Positions 31,450 to 35,123 of a DNA stretch of 35,123 bases are shown here, piece by piece (the first letter of the stretch is position 1; each line of letters starts with the position of its first letter). Made by a program: the position numbers and the translations under genes. Below the pieces are notes generated by a model. It made no database searches. It was not told the DNA's origin and saw only the letters and a list, made by a program, of their open reading frames with translations. Origin of the DNA: an uncultured Ruminococcus sp. (GTDB lineage Bacteria > Bacillota > Clostridia > Oscillospirales > Ruminococcaceae); contig CAJTWQ010000016.1 of assembly GCA_910579835.1 (NCBI GenBank), forward strand, positions 1-35,123. Direction: 5' to 3'.

Positions 31450-32598
31450 ATGAAAAATAGAGTAAGTAAAATAACCGCAGTGATAATGCTTGTGTATTTA
31501 TCAGTCGTTATGCTTTGCATCTTTTTCAGAAAGGGCGTCAGCGATCCTGTTAACAGCAGCTGTAAGGAAAGCGACCATATATCAGTGTCCGCAATTATGA
31601 ATGGAAGCTTCGTACAGTATCTTGCAAAATGTACGGCAGATCGTTTCCCTGCACGCAGCCGTATGATAGCCGCTGATTCTATGCTGAGAGCGTCTGCCAA
31701 CGAGAGTATAGTAAACGGCGTTTTTGTGGATCGTAAAATGCTCCTTGACGCTGAAATATCCGAAAGAGGTTCTGTAAAGGAAAATGTTCGTATTATAAAC
31801 GAATTTTGTACAGGATATAAGGGAGCTGTCTGTTTTGCGGCAATTCCGACATCATCAGGTGTTTACGACAGTTACCTGCCTGAATATATGCGCAAAAAAC
31901 CTGAGAGTATTCAGATAAGCAGTTTATACAGCCAACTTGAGGGGAATATACGGGAGATAGATGCATATAATATCCTTAAAATGCTTAACGAAAATTATAT
32001 ATACTATCGAACCGATACAAAATGGACGAGCTACGGGGCGTACTGCGTATACAGAACGGTAATCCAGAAGCTCGGATTCAGCCCGACTGCCTATGATAAA
32101 TACACTATAAATCATGTGGCAGATAATTTCAGAGGAAATCTTTACGCCCGTACGTTCTATTCGCAGGTAAAGCCGGATATCATTGATATATATACCTATC
32201 CGGAAGGAGAAAGGATAGTCGGATTTACAGGATATGATAACGATATGAAAAGCTTTTCCGGGGAACTGTATGACAAGTCGTATCTTGACTCGCGGAATAT
32301 GTATGATATGTATCTTGGAGAGAAGCGTCCATTTGTTAAAATAAAAACATCAGTTAATAACGAACGGAAAATACTTGTCATAAAGGACAGCTTTGCAGAC
32401 TGTTTTATTCCGTTTCTTACCCAGCATTACAGTGAAATTGACGTTGCGTCTCCGGAGTACATGGATGGCGCAATAACGGATTTTACAGATCCTGATGATT
32501 ATGAGCAGATACTTTTTCTTTTCGGGATAGACAGTATGGACGATGAAAATTTATTTGATGTACTGGCGGTGCCGCCGGAAGAAAGGACAGCAAAATGA
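31450..32598 (+). CDS. DHHW/AlgJ-like exported protein, signature motif altered
   Basis: 382 residues, an N-terminal signal anchor (about 8-26) and an extracellular SGNH-like domain. Family landmarks: DRFPARSRMIAADSMLR (about 64-80), a cluster YYRTDTKWTSYGAY (186-199), a middle region YSQVKPDIIDIYTYPEGE, and ILVIKDSFADCFIPFL with the expected nucleophile Ser314. Proteins of this type complete the acyl transfer begun by an MBOAT partner. The name-giving DHHW (TDTHW in AlgJ) is DTKW here: the catalytic His is Lys191. The adjacent MBOAT has lost its own His. Strong AGGAGG ribosome-binding site. It overlaps the SDR gene by four bases (ATGA). Confidence 0.8.
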   Translation: MKNRVSKITAVIMLVYLSVVMLCIFFRKGVSDPVNSSCKESDHISVSAIMNGSFVQYLAKCTADRFPARSRMIAADSMLRASANESIVNGVFVDRKMLLDAEISERGSVKENVRIINEFCTGYKGAVCFAAIPTSSGVYDSYLPEYMRKKPESIQISSLYSQLEGNIREIDAYNILKMLNENYIYYRTDTKWTSYGAYCVYRTVIQKLGFSPTAYDKYTINHVADNFRGNLYARTFYSQVKPDIIDIYTYPEGERIVGFTGYDNDMKSFSGELYDKSYLDSRNMYDMYLGEKRPFVKIKTSVNNERKILVIKDSFADCFIPFLTQHYSEIDVASPEYMDGAITDFTDPDDYEQILFLFGIDSMDDENLFDVLAVPPEERTAK

Positions 32599-33371
32599 AA
32601 GCACTTGTTACAGGAGCAACTTCAGGTATAGGAAGAAAGATTGCCGAAAAGCTCAGTGAAAGAGGCTGGGAGCTTATTCTCACAGGGCGGAACGAAAATA
32701 TTCTGGAAGAAATGCGGAAAAGTCTGGGAAAAACAGAGATAATCGCAGCTGATTTTTCTGAAAGAAGCGAGGTTTACAAGGTTTATGATTACTGCAAAGA
32801 CCACGGTATTGATATGCTTGTAAATAACGCCGGTTTCGGAATTTTCGGAAAGTTTGAGGATACCGGCCTTGACAGTGAGCTTGAAATGATAGACGTAAAT
32901 ATAACTGCCGTGCACATTCTTATGAAGCTTTTTCTTAGAGATTTTAGAAAGCGCGACCGGGGAATAATCCTGAATGTTGCTTCCGTTGCCGGATTTATGC
33001 ACGGACCGCTTATGTCCGGGTACTACGCTTCAAAGAATTACGTTCTAAGGCTTTCTATGGCTGTTCATGAAGAACTTCGCCGTGAAAGGTCAAAGGTTAG
33101 CGTTACCGTTCTTTGTCCTGGACCGGTGGATACTCAGTTCAACAGCCGTGCAGGCGTGAATTTCAGCGCTAAACCTATAACTGCTGATTATGCGGCAGAA
33201 TATGCTTTAAAAAAGGCTTTTGCAGGACATCTGCTGGCTGTTCCCGGACTTACGGCAAAGCTTTGCGCTCTGGGACAGCGGTTTGTACCGTACATCCTGC
33301 TGTCAAGGGCTGTTTACCATGTTCAGCACGCAAAGAGATCTCCTGACGGACGTGAAAGGGTACTGAAATAA
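32595..33371 (+). CDS. Short-chain dehydrogenase/reductase
   Basis: 258 residues, classical SDR with Rossmann fold. TGATSGIG (7-14) binds the nucleotide, TGRNE at 31-35 suggests NADP(H), and NNAG, the catalytic Ser before the Tyr and YYASK (Tyr/Lys) follow in order. PGPVDTQF is the usual post-catalytic element. The substrate is unknown; the DltE/YqjQ-like subgroup is a close guess. Its ATG overlaps the stop of the DHHW-like gene and its stop overlaps the next start, so it is part of one translationally coupled unit. Confidence 0.92.
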   Translation: MKALVTGATSGIGRKIAEKLSERGWELILTGRNENILEEMRKSLGKTEIIAADFSERSEVYKVYDYCKDHGIDMLVNNAGFGIFGKFEDTGLDSELEMIDVNITAVHILMKLFLRDFRKRDRGIILNVASVAGFMHGPLMSGYYASKNYVLRLSMAVHEELRRERSKVSVTVLCPGPVDTQFNSRAGVNFSAKPITADYAAEYALKKAFAGHLLAVPGLTAKLCALGQRFVPYILLSRAVYHVQHAKRSPDGRERVLK

Positions 33372-33910
33372 TGCGTGACATAAGTTATCGTGTAGCGCTG
33401 GGCGGCATAGTTTCCGCTTTGTGTCTCCTTACAATGTTTCTTGCCGGAATTATTGCGCCGCTGTATATCATTTTTCCTATGATAGCCGGAGGACTTATAA
33501 TGATAATTGCAGCAGAGGTCAGCCGCGGATGGGCTCTGCTGACCTACATAGCTGTAAGTCTGCTGTCGTTACTCATCACTTTCGACAAAGAGGCGGCGCT
33601 GCTTTTTATTTTGTTTTTCGGGCATTATCCTGTTCTGAGGATGTATCTGGAGAAAATACGGTTCGGTCTGCTGCGAAGAACAGTAAAATTTCTGATCTTT
33701 AACGGCTGTATTCTGGTATATTTCTGGATAACCGTTTATATTCTCGGTCTCAGTCAGCTGCTGGAGGAAATGGGGAATTTCGGCAAATACGGAGGATATA
33801 TCATGCTGGCTGTTGCCGATGTGATTTTCATGCTGTACGATCTAAACCTGATGATATTTTATAAAGATTATCGTCGGAGAATTATGCCGAAATTCAGAAA
33901 AAAACGATGA
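33371..33910 (+). CDS. Six-helix integral membrane protein
   Basis: 179 residues with about six TM segments (roughly 8-28, 30-50, 54-72, 75-92, 108-130, 139-162) and a very basic C-terminus (YRRRIMPKFRKKR). The layout and small size recall ECF transporter substrate-binding components or DUF2232/YybS-like proteins, but no diagnostic motif is visible, so this stays a hypothesis. It begins at the SDR stop (TAATG) and is the last gene of the rnmV-MBOAT-DHHW-SDR unit; no hairpin follows its stop before the glmS promoter. Confidence 0.82.
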   Translation: MRDISYRVALGGIVSALCLLTMFLAGIIAPLYIIFPMIAGGLIMIIAAEVSRGWALLTYIAVSLLSLLITFDKEAALLFILFFGHYPVLRMYLEKIRFGLLRRTVKFLIFNGCILVYFWITVYILGLSQLLEEMGNFGKYGGYIMLAVADVIFMLYDLNLMIFYKDYRRRIMPKFRKKR

Positions 33911-33934
33911 TTTAGAAAAAGTAATAGATTTATA

Positions 33935-33964
33935 TTGACAAAGCTATAAAATGTATTGTATAAT
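33935..33964 (+). promoter_or_regulatory. Promoter of glmS
   Basis: TTGACA (33935-33940), 18 bases, TATAAT (33959-33964). The leader is only about 36 bases long, too short for a glmS ribozyme. Confidence 0.8.
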
Positions 33965-34007
33965 AAAAATGTATAATTTAAAAGTATAATTTAACGGAGG
34001 TAAATTT

Positions 34008-35123
34008 ATGTGCGGAATAGTTGGTTTTACCGGAGTTTCACAAGCAGCTCCGATTCTTCTTGACGGGCTTTCAAAGCTGGAATACAGAGGATATGATTCA
34101 GCCGGAATAGCCGTTCGTGACGACAGCGGCGAGACTGAGATTGTCAAAGCAAAGGGAAAGCTGAAAGTACTTAAGAAAATGACAAATGATGGCAGCGCTG
34201 TCGTTGGAAACTGTGGAATCGGACATACGAGATGGGCTACGCACGGAGAACCGTCCACTATTAACGCTCATCCGCATAGCAGTGATGATGACAATGTAAT
34301 TGCTGTTCATAACGGAATTATTGAAAATTATCAGGAGCTTCGGGAAAAGCTTCTTAAAAGCAATTATGAATTCAGATCCCAGACTGATACCGAGGTTGCT
34401 GTCAAGCTTATCGACTATTATTACAAAAAGTACAATCTTGGTCCAGTTGACGCTATCGGCCGTGCAATGATCCGTATCAGAGGTTCGTATGCGCTTTGCG
34501 TTATGTTCAGGGATTATCCGGGCGAGATCTATACGGCGCGTAAGGACAGTCCGATGATTATAGGCATTTCAAACGGAGAGACATATGTTGCGTCCGATGT
34601 TCCGGCGATTCTTAAATATACAAGAAATGTTTATTATATCGGAAATATGGAAATCGCCAGATTGGCAAAAGGTGCAGTAACTTTCTACAACATAGACCGT
34701 GAAGAAATCAGCAAGGAAATTACAGAAATAAAATGGGATGCTGAGGCGGCTGAAAAGGGCGGTTACGAGCACTTTATGCTCAAGGAAATTTACGAGCAGC
34801 CTAAGGTGGTAAGAGATACTATTAATTCTGTTGTGAAGGACGGAAAAATTGATTTCAGTGAAATCGGACTTACCGATGAGGAAATGCAGAAGATAAGCCA
34901 GATATATATTGTCGCCTGCGGTTCTGCATATCATGTCGGAATGGCTGTTCAGTATGTTGTGGAGGATCTTACTTCTCTTCCCGTAAGAGTAGAGCTTGCC
35001 TCTGAATTCCGCTACAGGAAGATGACTCTTACCAAGGACAGTCTTGTTATTATTATCAGTCAGTCAGGTGAGACGGCTGATAGTCTGGCAGCCCTCAGAG
35101 AGGCAAAGGACAAGGGAATAAAG
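34008..35123 (+). CDS. glmS: Glutamine--fructose-6-phosphate aminotransferase, C-terminus cut by window end
   Basis: First 372 residues of about 600. It makes glucosamine-6-phosphate, the entry to peptidoglycan precursors. The N-terminal nucleophile Cys follows the initiator Met (MCGIVGFTG), with LEYRGYDSAGIAV, HTRWATHGEPS and the glutaminase core (about 1-230). The first SIS isomerase domain is partly present, with ACGSAYHVG and SQSGETADSLAAL (about 345-357). The RBS GGAGG is eight bases from the ATG. It is normal as far as visible; the reading frame is open to the window edge. Confidence 0.97.
   Translation, partial: MCGIVGFTGVSQAAPILLDGLSKLEYRGYDSAGIAVRDDSGETEIVKAKGKLKVLKKMTNDGSAVVGNCGIGHTRWATHGEPSTINAHPHSSDDDNVIAVHNGIIENYQELREKLLKSNYEFRSQTDTEVAVKLIDYYYKKYNLGPVDAIGRAMIRIRGSYALCVMFRDYPGEIYTARKDSPMIIGISNGETYVASDVPAILKYTRNVYYIGNMEIARLAKGAVTFYNIDREEISKEITEIKWDAEAAEKGGYEHFMLKEIYEQPKVVRDTINSVVKDGKIDFSEIGLTDEEMQKISQIYIVACGSAYHVGMAVQYVVEDLTSLPVRVELASEFRYRKMTLTKDSLVIIISQSGETADSLAALREAKDKGIK

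Noticed and set aside
33965..34007. glmS ribozyme
   Set aside because: The predicted leader is about 36 bases, far too short, and lacks the conserved core.

Overview
The window looks like a chromosomal segment of a low-to-mid GC Gram-positive Clostridia bacterium, most like Ruminococcus/Oscillospiraceae. This is inferred from gene content and order: ftsE-ftsX-M23 hydrolase-S41 protease, a DUF1934 gene beside argS, a glutamine-synthetase/ANTAR pair, comEC-holA, RNase M5, and A/T-rich promoters of the TTGACA-17-TATAAT type. I saw no insertion sequence, phage module, CRISPR array or rRNA. Most genes are housekeeping, but several carry substitutions at catalytic positions.

Layout. 1-310: two minus-strand terminators and tRNA-Arg(CCG). 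449-6294 (minus): a PucR-type regulator followed by ftsE, ftsX, a coiled-coil M23 murein hydrolase and an S41 protease, a cell-wall/division cluster ending at a strong hairpin. 6546-9908 (minus): a Ddl-like ATP-grasp protein, a DUF1934 protein and argS. 10226-11875 (minus): PAS-GGDEF-EAL protein, divergent from thymidylate kinase (12177-12854). 12905-14914 (minus): a small DUF6514-like protein, a small alarmone synthetase and a TPM-domain lipoprotein. 15036-17051 (plus): 8-oxoguanine glycosylase, a small membrane protein and an AraC regulator, converging on rnpB (RNase P RNA, minus). 17634-18911 (plus): a receiver-PAS-GGDEF diguanylate cyclase. 19155-21041 (minus): glutamine synthetase-like protein and ANTAR regulator. 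21322-26246 (plus): FemX-like aminoacyltransferase, a structured leader RNA, alaS, a HIT protein and a phosphoribosyltransferase. 26258-33910 (plus): comEC, holA, rnmV, MBOAT, DHHW-like protein, SDR and a six-helix membrane protein. 34008-end: glmS, cut by the window edge.

Main themes. (1) Envelope biology: FtsEX plus its likely hydrolase, Ddl-like, FemX-like, GlmS and an MBOAT/DHHW O-acylation-type cassette. (2) Cyclic-di-GMP and alarmone signalling: one apparently active cyclase, one apparently active EAL protein with a dead GGDEF, and one RelA/SpoT synthetase. (3) Pseudoenzymes. The glutamine synthetase-like protein lacks several metal ligands, and its ANTAR partner has lost the phospho-acceptor Asp. 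The neighbouring MBOAT and DHHW proteins have both lost their signature catalytic His. ComEC has lost the metallo-beta-lactamase motif, and the Ddl-like protein has lost metal-binding and omega-loop residues. These paired losses, and an unrecognised attenuator-like RNA upstream of alaS, are the best candidates for something undescribed.
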